Below are positions 16,222 through 25,420 of a stretch of DNA of 64,000 nucleotides, piece by piece. Position 1 is the stretch's first letter. Each line of letters opens with the position of its first letter. The notes beneath the pieces were generated by a model that was not told the origin of the DNA, did not search any database, and saw only the letters and a program-made list of their open reading frames with translations. The stretch lies in contig NZ_PSYR01000001.1 in NCBI RefSeq assembly GCF_003333315.1, positions 894,501 to 958,500 of the forward strand, in the 5' to 3' direction. Origin of the DNA: Acidiferrobacter thiooxydans. GTDB lineage: Bacteria; Pseudomonadota; Gammaproteobacteria; Acidiferrobacterales; Acidiferrobacteraceae. The translations under genes were made by a program, and so were the position numbers.

Positions 16222-17505
16222 ATGCTGATGCCGCAAGCAGCGCGAACGAAACCAGGGCCGGGCAGTGCGCCTCGCCCTTGGGAGACGGCACGTATCATCG
16301 AGACGCCGCTGGCCCATCGCCTGACCCTGGCGTCCATGTTCGTGTTTTTGGCGAAGATTGGCAATCTTCCGCATCTCGGGCATTTCGAGATCGGCAAGGT
16401 CATGATCGGTCTGTCGGTTCTGGCATTGCTCTTCGAGGGTGGCGGCTGGAAGGAAGGGCTTTTTAGCCATCCGATCATGCGTGCCTACATGGGGCTATTT
16501 GTCATGGGTCTTTTGACCATACCGATCGCGGTGTGGCCGGGCGGGAGCGCGCGTTTCTTATTCGGTAATTATCTAAAGGACATGGTCCTGATCGTGTTGC
16601 TGGTCGTGACCACAAGGACCCCCAAGGACGTGCGCCGCCTGTTGTGGACGATCATCATCAATACCCTGATTCTGGATGCGATTCTCCTGCATTACGGGGA
16701 TCAGAAGATCACGATCGTGCATCTTGGGAAAAACGAGATTGCGATGACGTCTGTGATCGCCTTTGGCATGTTGCTTGGCCTGCCGGTAAGCGGCGTGGGT
16801 AAGGTGCTCAAGTGGGCGGCCGGCATCATGCTCGCGTTCTCGATTTTCATGAGTGTGTCGCGCGGTAGCTATCTCGGTCTATCGGCGGTGCTCATGTTGT
16901 ACACATACATACGATTTGGGCGGCGCGCGGGGCTTGCCATTGTGGGCGGCGTGTTCCTGGCCCTGGCGGTCGTGGTCGGCGCCTACGAGTTCGGTCCGCC
17001 CAAGGTGCACCATGCCGTAAATACGCTGATACACATTCAAAACGATTACAACCTGACGGCGCGTACCGGGCGTATCGCGATTTGGAAACGCGGCCTGAAG
17101 ATCATAAAGACGCATCCCCTCGGTGTGGGTATGCGCAATTTCCCGATCGCCGAAGGACATATCGTGGAGGACGTGATCGGTGAGCGCTGGATGGATGCCC
17201 ACAACGCGCTTCTCGAGGCAACGGCAGAGCTGGGGATCCTGGGTGGAATCGTGTTCCTGACCCTGCTAAAGCGTGGCATGCAGACCGCCAACCGGCTACG
17301 CAAGAATAGGACCCACGAGGATATGTCGCGAATCGGTCTATCCCTGGTGTTGGCCCTGTTCGCGTACTTCGTGACGGCATCGTTCTTGTCAGAGGCGTAT
17401 GCCGTGATCCTGTACATACAGATGGGGGCGATCATCGCCGCCGACCGGGTATACCGCTATACCGTCATGAGGGAAGGGAATGTCATATCTCGACCGGGTG
17501 CGTAG
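16222..17505 (+). CDS. O-antigen ligase/polymerase family membrane protein (Wzy/WaaL-like)
   Basis: This 427-residue polytopic membrane protein has about ten to eleven hydrophobic segments and a large periplasmic loop (about residues 265-340). The loop holds RTGRIAIWKRGLKIIKTHPLGVG and DAHNALLEATAELGILG, the classic Wzy_C signature (RxxxW ... HPL/GxG ... HNxxL). It would polymerise or ligate repeat units on the periplasmic face. A perfect AAGGAGGA ribosome site sits at 16208-16215 before ATG 16222, the strongest in the cluster. The next gene's start overlaps its end by 26 bases. Confidence 0.87.
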   Translation: MLMPQAARTKPGPGSAPRPWETARIIETPLAHRLTLASMFVFLAKIGNLPHLGHFEIGKVMIGLSVLALLFEGGGWKEGLFSHPIMRAYMGLFVMGLLTIPIAVWPGGSARFLFGNYLKDMVLIVLLVVTTRTPKDVRRLLWTIIINTLILDAILLHYGDQKITIVHLGKNEIAMTSVIAFGMLLGLPVSGVGKVLKWAAGIMLAFSIFMSVSRGSYLGLSAVLMLYTYIRFGRRAGLAIVGGVFLALAVVVGAYEFGPPKVHHAVNTLIHIQNDYNLTARTGRIAIWKRGLKIIKTHPLGVGMRNFPIAEGHIVEDVIGERWMDAHNALLEATAELGILGGIVFLTLLKRGMQTANRLRKNRTHEDMSRIGLSLVLALFAYFVTASFLSEAYAVILYIQMGAIIAADRVYRYTVMREGNVISRPGA

Positions 17506-18205
17506 GCGCGAGGGGCCGCTGGCCGATGCCCTGTACCGTGGCTACAAGGGGATACAGCGTCTGAATGTCCCGGAGGTGCCTTTGCTTTATGCCGTTTTGG
17601 CCAAGGAGCGCCTGGCGCGGCACCACGTCGGCGGGTGGGTCAAGCGCAAGCTCTATGACGAACCGCTGTTTCGCCGCCAGTGCCGGGTCTGCGGGCGTGG
17701 CCTGTGCCTGTTCGACGGTATCCCGGCCATATGGGGCGGGCTGTCGGTGGAGATTGGAGAGAATGTCGTGATGCATGGCACATCGACGCTGGTGGGGGCC
17801 AAGGTATTCGATAACCCGCGGCTGGTCATAGGCGACCGTAGCCATTGCGGGTCGTACTTCTCGGTCGCGGTCGGCGCCGATGTCACTATCGGGTCCGATG
17901 TCTTGATAGGCAACAGGGTCTCGCTGTTTGCCTATGACAGCCATCCTCGCGACCCCATAAAACGGGCGGCGGGCCTGCCCGCGGAGCCGGCGAGCAGCCG
18001 GCCGATCGTGATCGAAGATGGGGCCTGGATCTGCATGGGCGCGATCATCCTGAAAGGCGTGACCGTAGGAGAAAACGCGATTGTGGCGGCAGGCGCTGTG
18101 GTGGTGGAGAACGTCCCCGCAAACAGTGTAGTAGGCGGCAACCCCGCACGCGTGCTGTCCGGACACCCGGGTCGGTCGCGCCAGGTGCGTTCGGGGCAGG
18201 TGTGA
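17480..18205 (+). CDS. Hexapeptide acyltransferase (WbbJ/CysE-like)
   Basis: This 241-residue left-handed beta-helix acyltransferase has repeats from about residue 85 to 225 (LSVEIGENVVMHG, LVIGDRSHCGSYFSVAVGAD, VTIGSDVLIGNRVSL) and ends in the typical NSVVGGNPARVL. The catalytic-type His sits in the loop AYDSHPRDP. A short cysteine cluster, CRVCGRGLC near residue 70, is unusual for the family and could bind metal. It starts with ATG 17480 inside the end of the ligase gene, with GGGAAGGGA in front. It likely O-acetylates the EPS. It is a second, unrelated acyltransferase besides the one at 14116. Confidence 0.83.
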   Translation: MSYLDRVRRREGPLADALYRGYKGIQRLNVPEVPLLYAVLAKERLARHHVGGWVKRKLYDEPLFRRQCRVCGRGLCLFDGIPAIWGGLSVEIGENVVMHGTSTLVGAKVFDNPRLVIGDRSHCGSYFSVAVGADVTIGSDVLIGNRVSLFAYDSHPRDPIKRAAGLPAEPASSRPIVIEDGAWICMGAIILKGVTVGENAIVAAGAVVVENVPANSVVGGNPARVLSGHPGRSRQVRSGQV

Positions 18206-18206
18206 C

Positions 18207-19358
18207 ATGCAGGTCTCGACTCTTACGCGTTATCCTCGTATCGGCACGGCGCCACGCGTCGTGGTCCTCATATCGACGCGCATCGTGGGAGGGCCCGCCA
18301 AGGGGCTTTTGCAGGTGATACCGGAGCTGCACCGCCGTGGCCGGTTCGAGGTCGTGCTGTGCACCTTTGCCGACGCCAAGGAAACGGAATCGCCGTTCAT
18401 CACCGCCGCCCGCGAGCGCGGCATACCAGTCACCATCCTGCGCCAGCGCCATCACTGGGACTTGCGACCGCTCGCGGTGTTGCGTGAGCTCCTCGACCCG
18501 CCGGGCGCGATCATACAGACCCATGGTTATAAGGAGGCGGTATTCGGGTTGGCGGTCAAACGCCTGTCGGGCCGCCCCTGGATCGCGTTCATGCATGGAA
18601 CCACCGAGGAAAATTTGAAGGTGAGACTGTACCATCGCCTCGACCGCGCGCTGACAAAGCGCGCCGATATCATCGTCTCGGTGTCGCGCGAGCTCGCCGA
18701 GCGCATGCTGCGACCCCGCCACAGGGCCAAGCTCGCAATCATCGAGAATGCCGTCGAGCGCCCCACGGAGGCCCTGGTGGCACGCCAGACGCTGCGCCAG
18801 GCCTGGCAGACAAGGGGCTGGGTGATCGGATGTATCGGCCGTTTGAGCCGCGAGAAGGGCCAGCGGCTGCTGCTGGAGGCGGCGGGCCGGTTGGCGCGCC
18901 AGGGGGCCCGCTTCACCCTCATAGTGGCCGGCGACGGACCGGACCGGGACGTGTTGCAGGAGAAGGCGCAAAACGAGGGTGTGGGCGGCTGCGTGCGCTT
19001 TTTGGGGCATGTGGCGCGCACCGACGATATTTATGCCAATATCGATATGCTCGTGTTGCCATCTTATCGTGAAGGCATGCCCAACGTCATCCTGGAGGCG
19101 ATGCAATGGCGATTGCCGATCGTCTCGACCGCGGTGGGCGCGGTGCCCGAGATGCTAATCCACGGTGTGTCGGGCCTGCTTGTGCGTCCCGGCGACCCCA
19201 TCGCGCTGGCGCGCGCCATGGCATCGGTCATGGGGGATCCGGATAAGGCCGTGCGCATGGGCCGCAAGGCCGCTGAGGCACTCTACCCCCGCTTCTCTCC
19301 GGAACGGCGTGTCGAGCGTTTCGAGAGCCTCTACAGCCGCGTCCTGGAGGCGGTATGA
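18207..19358 (+). CDS. Glycosyltransferase family 4
   Basis: This 383-residue cytoplasmic GT-B glycosyltransferase has an N-terminal acceptor domain (VVVLISTRIVGGPAKGLLQV) and a C-terminal Glycos_transf_1 domain. The latter shows IGCIGRLSREKGQRLLLEA near residue 205, VAGDGPDRDVL, VRFLGHV, and the EX7E motif in YREGMPNVILEAM near residue 290. These features mark GT4 retaining transferases using nucleotide sugars. It begins one base after the acyltransferase stop, and its own stop overlaps the next start (ATGA). Sugar specificity cannot be read from sequence. Confidence 0.9.
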   Translation: MQVSTLTRYPRIGTAPRVVVLISTRIVGGPAKGLLQVIPELHRRGRFEVVLCTFADAKETESPFITAARERGIPVTILRQRHHWDLRPLAVLRELLDPPGAIIQTHGYKEAVFGLAVKRLSGRPWIAFMHGTTEENLKVRLYHRLDRALTKRADIIVSVSRELAERMLRPRHRAKLAIIENAVERPTEALVARQTLRQAWQTRGWVIGCIGRLSREKGQRLLLEAAGRLARQGARFTLIVAGDGPDRDVLQEKAQNEGVGGCVRFLGHVARTDDIYANIDMLVLPSYREGMPNVILEAMQWRLPIVSTAVGAVPEMLIHGVSGLLVRPGDPIALARAMASVMGDPDKAVRMGRKAAEALYPRFSPERRVERFESLYSRVLEAV

Positions 19359-20479
19359 GCGCGATGTTTTGGGCGGCGTTTGCGTTCACCGCGTATACCT
19401 ATGTGGGCTACCCGGCTCTTTTGTGGGTGTTGGCGCGGCTGCGTCGACCGGGCCCTGTCTATCATTGGGGTTCGGCGCTTCCCGAGGTCGCGGTCGTGAT
19501 CCCGGCCTATAACGAGCAATCGGCGATCGCTGATAAGTTGCGTACCGTTCTGGCCTCGCATTATCCACGCGAACGACTGCGCGTGCTGGTGGTGTCCGAT
19601 GGTTCGTCGGATGCCACGGTGGCCGCTGCCCGTTCGGTGTCCGACCCCAGGCTTACCGTGATTGCCAGGAGCGTACGGTCGGGCAAGATGGCGACTGTCA
19701 ACTATGCCATGAGTCTCGTCTGTGAGCCGATCGTCATCATGACCGACGCGGGCGAGATGTTCGATGAGGACACGGTGCCGCGGCTGGTGGCGCGTTTTGC
19801 GGATCCGGCCATGGGGGCGGTCTCCGGCGAACTCGGGCTCGTGGCCTTGCACACCGGATTTAGCCGCAGCCTTGGCGCCTATTGGCGCTATGAAAAGGCG
19901 ATCCGTGCCCTGGAGGCGGTCGTGGGATCGGTGGTTGGGGTGACAGGACCCGCTTATGCCATTCGCCGTGCGCTGTTTCAGCCGATGCCGACCGACACTA
20001 TCCTGGACGACCTTGCCATCCCGCTCGAGGTCATAAGGCAGGGTTACCGGGTCGGCTACGAGCGACGCGCGTTTGCCTTCGAGCGGGCGACCCAGGGCAG
20101 CCGTCACGAGTTCATACGCAAGCGCCGCACGCTTGCTGGAAACTACCAGATCATCGCCCGCTATTGGCGGCTCTTATTGCCGCAAAGCCCGATCGCCTGG
20201 CAGTTCTGGTCGCACAAGGTATTTCGCCTGCTGGTTCCTTATGCGCTCGTGTTCATGCTGGTCGGTACCTTGGGCCTGCCATGGCCTCTGCGCCCCGTCG
20301 TACTGGCGATCCAGGCCCTGTTCTATGGGCTCGCTCTGACCGCCGTGTTCGTGCAGCGCTCGAAGCGCCCATGGCTCAATATTCCGTATGCCTTCTGCCT
20401 CTTGAATTGGGCCGCGGTCGCCGGCTCGTACTATTATCTCGCGGGGCGATTATCGGTGCGCTGGGAGAAGGTCAAGTGA
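19355..20479 (+). CDS. Membrane glycosyltransferase family 2 (processive-type)
   Basis: This 374-residue GT2 enzyme has an N-terminal membrane helix and the GT-A core (VAVVIPAYNEQSAIADKL, VLVVSDGSSDAT, MTDAGEMFDEDT), then a central YRVGYERRAFAFE and RRTLAGNYQ region. Three or so C-terminal membrane segments follow from about residue 285. The layout is like poly-N-acetylglucosamine or cellulose-type synthases, but the lone-sugar transferases of EPS clusters share it. The QxxRW motif of true processive enzymes is replaced by RKRRTLAGNY, as in related ICA-like proteins. Start and stop both overlap neighbours by four bases. Confidence 0.86.
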   Translation: MSAMFWAAFAFTAYTYVGYPALLWVLARLRRPGPVYHWGSALPEVAVVIPAYNEQSAIADKLRTVLASHYPRERLRVLVVSDGSSDATVAAARSVSDPRLTVIARSVRSGKMATVNYAMSLVCEPIVIMTDAGEMFDEDTVPRLVARFADPAMGAVSGELGLVALHTGFSRSLGAYWRYEKAIRALEAVVGSVVGVTGPAYAIRRALFQPMPTDTILDDLAIPLEVIRQGYRVGYERRAFAFERATQGSRHEFIRKRRTLAGNYQIIARYWRLLLPQSPIAWQFWSHKVFRLLVPYALVFMLVGTLGLPWPLRPVVLAIQALFYGLALTAVFVQRSKRPWLNIPYAFCLLNWAAVAGSYYYLAGRLSVRWEKVK

Positions 20480-21690
20480 GCCCGTCGCGCCGTTATCTGT
20501 TCGTGGCCGCAGGCCCGGATTGGGGGCGCCACCCTTCTAGCCTCTCCCATATCATCGGGGTCGTGGTGCGTAACCATCCGGTGATCTGGATCAATAGCAT
20601 CGCGCAACGCAGTCCCAGGCTATCACGTCACGATATCGTGCGTGCTGTCCATAAGGGCTGGGCGTCACTGCGACCGACGTCACGTCGCGAGCACGACGGC
20701 CCGCTGGTCGTTCATCCGCGCGCCATTCCTTATCACCGCCTACCGTCGGTGCGATCGGTCAACGGATGGCTCATCGCGCGCCAGTTGCGACCGCTATTGG
20801 CGCGCTTCCCCGGACACAAGGTGGTATTGGTGGCCACCAATCCGGCGGTCGTGGCGCTTGCCAACAGCCTTCGGCCCGATGCCACCATCTATTTCTGCAT
20901 GGACGACTACGCGCGCATGCACGATTCGGATGCGCGACTGATAGAGGTCTGTGAACGGCTGATGCTGGCGCGCGCGGATGCCACCGTGGTCACGGCCCAG
21001 GCGCTCGTAGACAGCAAGACCTGGCAAGGCCGGCGGCCGATCTACTTGCCGCAAGGGGTGGATGTCGCGCATTTTCAAAACCCGGGTCCCCCGCCGGCGG
21101 CGCTGTCGGCCCTGCCGCGTCCGATCATAGGGTTCCAGGGCATCATCGGGGCGCGTGTCGATATCGAGCTCCTGGAAAAGATCGCGCGGCGTTTTCCCGC
21201 GGCCTCCTTAGTGCTGGTCGGCAAGGAGGAGATGGACATCTCGCCACTAAAGCGCCTGCCAAATGTCCACGCCGTCGGGCCCGTATCCTATGCCGACCTG
21301 CCGTCGGTCATACAGGTGTTCGACGTGGGCCTCGTGGCCTACCGTGACGACGAACATGTGGCCTACGTGAATCCCCTGAAGCTTCTTGAATATCTGGCCT
21401 TGGGCCAGGAGGTCGTGTCGGTCCCGATCCCGGAGCTCGCCGCGCACGAGCACCATGTGCACCGCGCGCGCGGCCACGAGCCATATCTGGCGACCCTCGA
21501 GGCGGTTATTTCCCGCTACCCGTTCGATCCAGCAGACAAGGCCCGGCACCGGGCATATGCGACGGCGCAATCCTGGGAGATGCGCGCGCGGGATTTCATG
21601 GGGCTTTGCGAGGACCTTCTGTGGGAGCCGCATTCTGCTCCCGCCACTGCGGACCGCGCGGCTCTTGCCCGCCAAAGGATCGGTTTATGA
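20476..21690 (+). CDS. Glycosyltransferase (GT-B fold, TuaH-like)
   Basis: This 404-residue glycosyltransferase-like protein starts at GTG 20476, overlapping the GT2 stop, with AGAAGG (20465-20470) at good spacing. N-terminal motifs include YLFVAAGPDWGRHPSSL and the block VVLVATNPAVVALA. The nucleotide-sugar domain contains IGFQGIIGARVDIELLEKIA, LVGKEEMDISPLKRLPNVHAVG and a KLLEYLALGQEVVS block, which in TuaH-type proteins replaces EX7E. The longer reading frame from 20164 is an antisense-free overlap with GT2 and is rejected. Sugar and linkage are unknown. Confidence 0.84.
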   Translation: MSPSRRYLFVAAGPDWGRHPSSLSHIIGVVVRNHPVIWINSIAQRSPRLSRHDIVRAVHKGWASLRPTSRREHDGPLVVHPRAIPYHRLPSVRSVNGWLIARQLRPLLARFPGHKVVLVATNPAVVALANSLRPDATIYFCMDDYARMHDSDARLIEVCERLMLARADATVVTAQALVDSKTWQGRRPIYLPQGVDVAHFQNPGPPPAALSALPRPIIGFQGIIGARVDIELLEKIARRFPAASLVLVGKEEMDISPLKRLPNVHAVGPVSYADLPSVIQVFDVGLVAYRDDEHVAYVNPLKLLEYLALGQEVVSVPIPELAAHEHHVHRARGHEPYLATLEAVISRYPFDPADKARHRAYATAQSWEMRARDFMGLCEDLLWEPHSAPATADRAALARQRIGL

Positions 21691-22270
21691 CGGCGATTCC
21701 TGGGCGTCACGATGTCATCGATCCCGGCAAAATAGCGGGGCCTGAGTACCGCGGCGCCGCGGCCGGGGCCTGCCAGAAGGGGCGTGCACGGCTCCGGGGA
21801 GAGATCGCGAATGGTCGAGAAACACGGCGCGGCGTGGGCCATGCGCGATATCGGCGGATCGGAGGCCGTTCGTCAGTGGACCCCCAAAACCCGTTGATGG
21901 GGGCGGACATGAGTCCCGGTAGAGCGGTTCTATGCGGGCTGCACACGATGTTCGTGCGGCCGGTGCATTGCGCCGCGGCGCGGCCTGGCGGCGCGCATCG
22001 AGACGCGCCTGGATGGCGCCGCAGAAAGCGACCGGGACATCGACGCTGTCATCCATATTCGCGAGGCGGAGATGGCCGTGGCCTCTGGCGCGGAGTGGTT
22101 GCGGCAACACGGGAAAAGCGTCGCGGGACTCGCGGCATCTTAAAACCCGCGGAGTGCGCGTCAGCCTCCAAGGGACACCGGGGAGCGACGCACGATGAAG
22201 CAGGCACTGGCACCGCGCGGTGCCGGGATCTCCGGCCTTCGGGCAGGGGAGGATATCGGGTGAGGGGTCT
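21691..22270. other. 580-base stretch with no confident gene, possibly a decayed coding region
   Basis: Within an otherwise tightly packed operon this stretch has no recognisable protein. One open frame, 21687-22274, has ATGA overlaps with both neighbours, yet its second half uses many CGA/CGG/GGA codons unlike the flanking genes. A different frame ending at TAA 22141-22143 reads like protein there (for example DRDIDAVIHIREAEMAVASG) but carries upstream stops at about 21733, 21895 and 21907. A gene broken by one or more frameshifts fits this pattern. No similarity is recognised. Confidence 0.4.
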
Positions 22271-23377
22271 ATGAAGCGGCAGGACGTCGTGGTGGAGGTG
22301 ATTTACGCGCCCCTGGTGGGGGGTTCGGAGATGCTGGCCTTCAATCTTTGCAAGGAGTGGCAGGCTGGTGGTATCAAGACACGCATTTGCTGCCTCTACG
22401 AGCGCTCGGGGGCCTTGACCAAGGTCTTTGAGGAGGCCGGCATACCCTACGATCTGCTCGATATCGGCGGCCATAGGCTCTTCGGGCGCTGGCTGCGCAC
22501 AGCACGGTATTTCTATCGGACAAGGCCGCGGGCCATCCACGTGCATCATCTCGGGTCTCTGGTCAACGTGCTTGTGCCTGCCTATCTCGCGGGTTGCTTC
22601 AACATCGTCTATACCGAGCATTCCGCCTATACGATCGCGCGCACACGATGGATGCAACGTCTGCTCCCGGTCGTGAGTCGCCTGGTGACGCGCTTTACCT
22701 GCGTATCGCGCAATCTCGCCGATTTTTTTACGACCCTCGGTGTCCCCCGGGAGCTTCTGCTCACCATCTATAATGGCGTGGACATCGATCGTTACAAGCC
22801 GGGCGCGCCGCGCGCGGAGTTTTGTCCCGTGGTGCGTATCGGCGCAGTGGGCCGCCTGGTTGCGGAAAAGGATTACCCAACCTTGCTGGCGGCACTGGCC
22901 CTCTTAAAGGCCCGGAACGTGCGTTTTTTTGCCGAGATCGCAGGCGACGGACCGCTGGCTGCGGATCTGAAGGAGCGGGCCCAGGCGCTGGGTCTGCGCG
23001 GCCTCGTAAGTTTCCATGGGTCCTGCGATAACGTCCCGGCGTTCTTGCGCGAGCTTGATATCTACGTCTTAAGTTCACGCCATGAAGGCCTGCCGATAGC
23101 GGTTCTGGAGGCCATGGCCACCGCCTTGCCGGTCGTCGCGACACGGATTACCGCGATCCCCGAGATCATAGATGACGGGTGTACCGGGATACTGGTGCCG
23201 CCGGGGGATGCCGCGGCCATGGCCGACGCGCTCGCCGCGCTGGCCGGCGATGGCAGCCGGCGCCGGGCGCTCGGGGAGGCCGCGCGCGAGCTGGTCCGGA
23301 CGCGCTACACGATCTCAGGCACGAGCCGTTCGTATGCCGCGGAACTCGGGATACGAACCAAAAAAAAGGTCGTTTAA
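22271..23377 (+). CDS. Glycosyltransferase family 4 (EpsF-like)
   Basis: This 368-residue GT4 enzyme begins at ATG 22271 behind AGGGG at spacing six. It opens with MKRQDVVVEVIYAPLVGGSEM, the nucleotide-free acceptor loop region of the EPS subfamily. The C-terminal domain has IGAVGRLVAEKDYPTLLAALALL near residue 195, IAGDGPLAADLKERAQALGL, VSFHGSCDNVPAFL, and EX7E in SSRHEGLPIAVLEAMA near residue 275. It is similar to the exosortase-linked GT4 proteins. A stretch rich in Lys ends it. It is the last glycosyltransferase in the plus-strand block. Confidence 0.9.
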   Translation: MKRQDVVVEVIYAPLVGGSEMLAFNLCKEWQAGGIKTRICCLYERSGALTKVFEEAGIPYDLLDIGGHRLFGRWLRTARYFYRTRPRAIHVHHLGSLVNVLVPAYLAGCFNIVYTEHSAYTIARTRWMQRLLPVVSRLVTRFTCVSRNLADFFTTLGVPRELLLTIYNGVDIDRYKPGAPRAEFCPVVRIGAVGRLVAEKDYPTLLAALALLKARNVRFFAEIAGDGPLAADLKERAQALGLRGLVSFHGSCDNVPAFLRELDIYVLSSRHEGLPIAVLEAMATALPVVATRITAIPEIIDDGCTGILVPPGDAAAMADALAALAGDGSRRRALGEAARELVRTRYTISGTSRSYAAELGIRTKKKVV

Positions 23378-23424
23378 GAAGACCCGATCGCAGACGGCGA
23401 CGGGACAGCACGAAGAGGGCAGTT

Positions 23425-25311
23425 ATGGAAGATCGATTACAGTGTGCATGGCCTTACCGGCAGGACGGGACCCACGGCCCAGAGAATGCCGATAGCAAAT
23501 GCGCGTATCGATCGCGGCGGCGGGCGCATAGCCGTGTGGCACACACGATTCGTGGCGGCCAGGACCTGGCGCGCGCGCATGTCGGTGCGGACCTCCTAAG
23601 GGTCGCGGCGCTCGCTGTATGCCTCTTGTGGGCAGTCGCCGCCCACGCTCAGTTGTCCGTGTGGCTCTCGCACAGCACGCACAAGATCCGTCCCAATGTC
23701 CCGGCGCGGGTGCGATCGGTGATTCACCTGTTTGCGGCCCATGGCGAATACGCCGCCTTGCAGATCTCGGTCAGGGCCGACCATCCGCTGCGGGTGCTGC
23801 GTATCGTGCCGACCGCGCTCGAGGATCATGCCTCCGCGATTGGCCGCTGGCAGATGACGGTTTATCGTGAGGCCTTCATAAGGACCGTGCATCCTACCAA
23901 TGTCGTGGCCCCCGTGGGTCTATGGCCCGACGCCCTGATCCCGACGGTCGATAACTATTACCATGAACGGCGCAACGCCCTGCCATGGGCGGTACCGGCG
24001 CGGTTCACGCAGTCTTTCTGGATCGAGATCTATGTGCCGCGGACCGTGAGCGCCGGTCGCTACCGGGGTACGGTTGCGGTCATGATCCGTACCCACGGGC
24101 ACGTACAGGTGCGGGTGTTGCGCGTGCGTTTGCGGGTCCTGCCGTTTGCTATCCCCGCGACGTCCTCTCTGCCGTCGAGTTTCGGTTTCGACGGCGCGCC
24201 ACTGTCGCTCGTGTTCCGCGGCCATTATGGGCGACTGTCGAACACCCAGCTCATGCATCTGACCCAGCTTTTCAACATCGCGGCACTCAAGGATCGCATC
24301 GCCCTGAGCGGGGGCTCCGGCATACCGGCGCCCATGCACTGGGCGCACGGCCGACTCACCTTGAACTGGCATGAATACGACAAGGAGGTGCGGCCGTTCA
24401 TGACCGGGTGCAAGGCCGCTCATGGTGCCCGATGGCGCATGACCGACGTCCGCTGGTTGACCCATGTGTTCTATCACAAGATGCCGCCGCGCGAGCAGGT
24501 TGCCTATTTCCGGGCATGGGCACGCCATTTTCGGCACGAGCACTGGCATGTCGGCCTGTACGCGTTGGGAGTCGACGAGCCGCATACGCCAGCGCAGTTC
24601 GCGCTTGCCGATCGGCGCGCAGCGATCATCCGTCGTGCCACGCACGCCATACTGCCAATGGTGACGACCATTCATGTACACAGGCTCGATCTCAAGGATT
24701 TCGGCATCCTGTGTCCTGTCATAAACGACGTGGACGGACTCAACGATGTGAACAAGCGGACCCTGCTTGGGCGCGTAGCCAAGCGCTATCACTTGAAGCT
24801 CTGGTGGTACCAGTCGTGCATGAGCCATGGTTGCTGGGTGGTTGGCAGGCGCAGCAGTCTCGGATGGCCGAGCTACATGATAGACCAGCCTGCCATCTAC
24901 AATCGCATCATGCCGTGGCTTACATGGAAGTATAAAATGCAGGGAGAATTGTATTACGACACGGATATCGGATTCAGTATGGGTCGTAAGAATCCGTGGA
25001 AAGACCAGTACCATTTCGGGGGAAACGGTGACGGCACGCTTTTCTACCCCGGGCTGCCATCTGTGATCGGCGGCAAGCGCGATATTCCCATACAGAGCAT
25101 ACGGCTCATGATGATACGAGCCGGGTACCAGGACTATGAATATCTGCACATGGCCTCGCACCTGTATGGACGGCAGGCGGTATTGCGCGTCATAGACCAT
25201 GCGATTCGCTCCACGCACAGTTGGACCAAGAGCCCGAGGGTGCTGCGTGCGCTTAAATGGCGGCTCGCCATGATGATCGAGCGGCGCCTGAAGGGCGGGC
25301 CCCATGGCTGA
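23425..25311 (+). CDS. DUF4091 protein (predicted glycoside hydrolase-like), secreted
   Basis: This 628-residue protein has a long arginine-rich start, then the hydrophobic stretch VAALAVCLLWAVAAHAQ, which looks like a signal peptide near residues 55-75. A beta-sandwich-like region follows, and then a C-terminal DUF4091 domain with the diagnostic block FGGNGDGTLFYPG, PIQSIRLMMIRAGYQDYEYL. DUF4091 domains resemble the catalytic barrels of glycosidases, and a Asp/Glu-containing block (ALGVDEPHTPAQF) sits where a catalytic acid would be expected. ATG 23425 follows AAGAGGG at good spacing; the longer frame from 23179 overlaps the glycosyltransferase. Likely a periplasmic or secreted EPS-editing hydrolase. 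Activity is inferred. Confidence 0.82.
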   Translation: MEDRLQCAWPYRQDGTHGPENADSKCAYRSRRRAHSRVAHTIRGGQDLARAHVGADLLRVAALAVCLLWAVAAHAQLSVWLSHSTHKIRPNVPARVRSVIHLFAAHGEYAALQISVRADHPLRVLRIVPTALEDHASAIGRWQMTVYREAFIRTVHPTNVVAPVGLWPDALIPTVDNYYHERRNALPWAVPARFTQSFWIEIYVPRTVSAGRYRGTVAVMIRTHGHVQVRVLRVRLRVLPFAIPATSSLPSSFGFDGAPLSLVFRGHYGRLSNTQLMHLTQLFNIAALKDRIALSGGSGIPAPMHWAHGRLTLNWHEYDKEVRPFMTGCKAAHGARWRMTDVRWLTHVFYHKMPPREQVAYFRAWARHFRHEHWHVGLYALGVDEPHTPAQFALADRRAAIIRRATHAILPMVTTIHVHRLDLKDFGILCPVINDVDGLNDVNKRTLLGRVAKRYHLKLWWYQSCMSHGCWVVGRRSSLGWPSYMIDQPAIYNRIMPWLTWKYKMQGELYYDTDIGFSMGRKNPWKDQYHFGGNGDGTLFYPGLPSVIGGKRDIPIQSIRLMMIRAGYQDYEYLHMASHLYGRQAVLRVIDHAIRSTHSWTKSPRVLRALKWRLAMMIERRLKGGPHG

Positions 25312-25420
25312 TCGCAAAACACTGCTCCCCAAGCGAAGGCGGGGTTAGTTGTGCCCGGTTCGGGTGGCGGGGCGAAAGGCGTAAGGGCGTGGGTTCGGGC
25401 AGGGTCGCAAGCAAAGAGGC

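Noticed and set aside
21687-22274. Open frame with ATGA overlaps on both sides
   Set aside because: Codon use in its second half is unlike neighbours and no similarity is known; reported only as an uncertain stretch.
23920-25332. Minus-strand frame of 470 codons opposite the DUF4091 gene
   Set aside because: Antisense to a gene with clear DUF4091 blocks; composition unlike protein.
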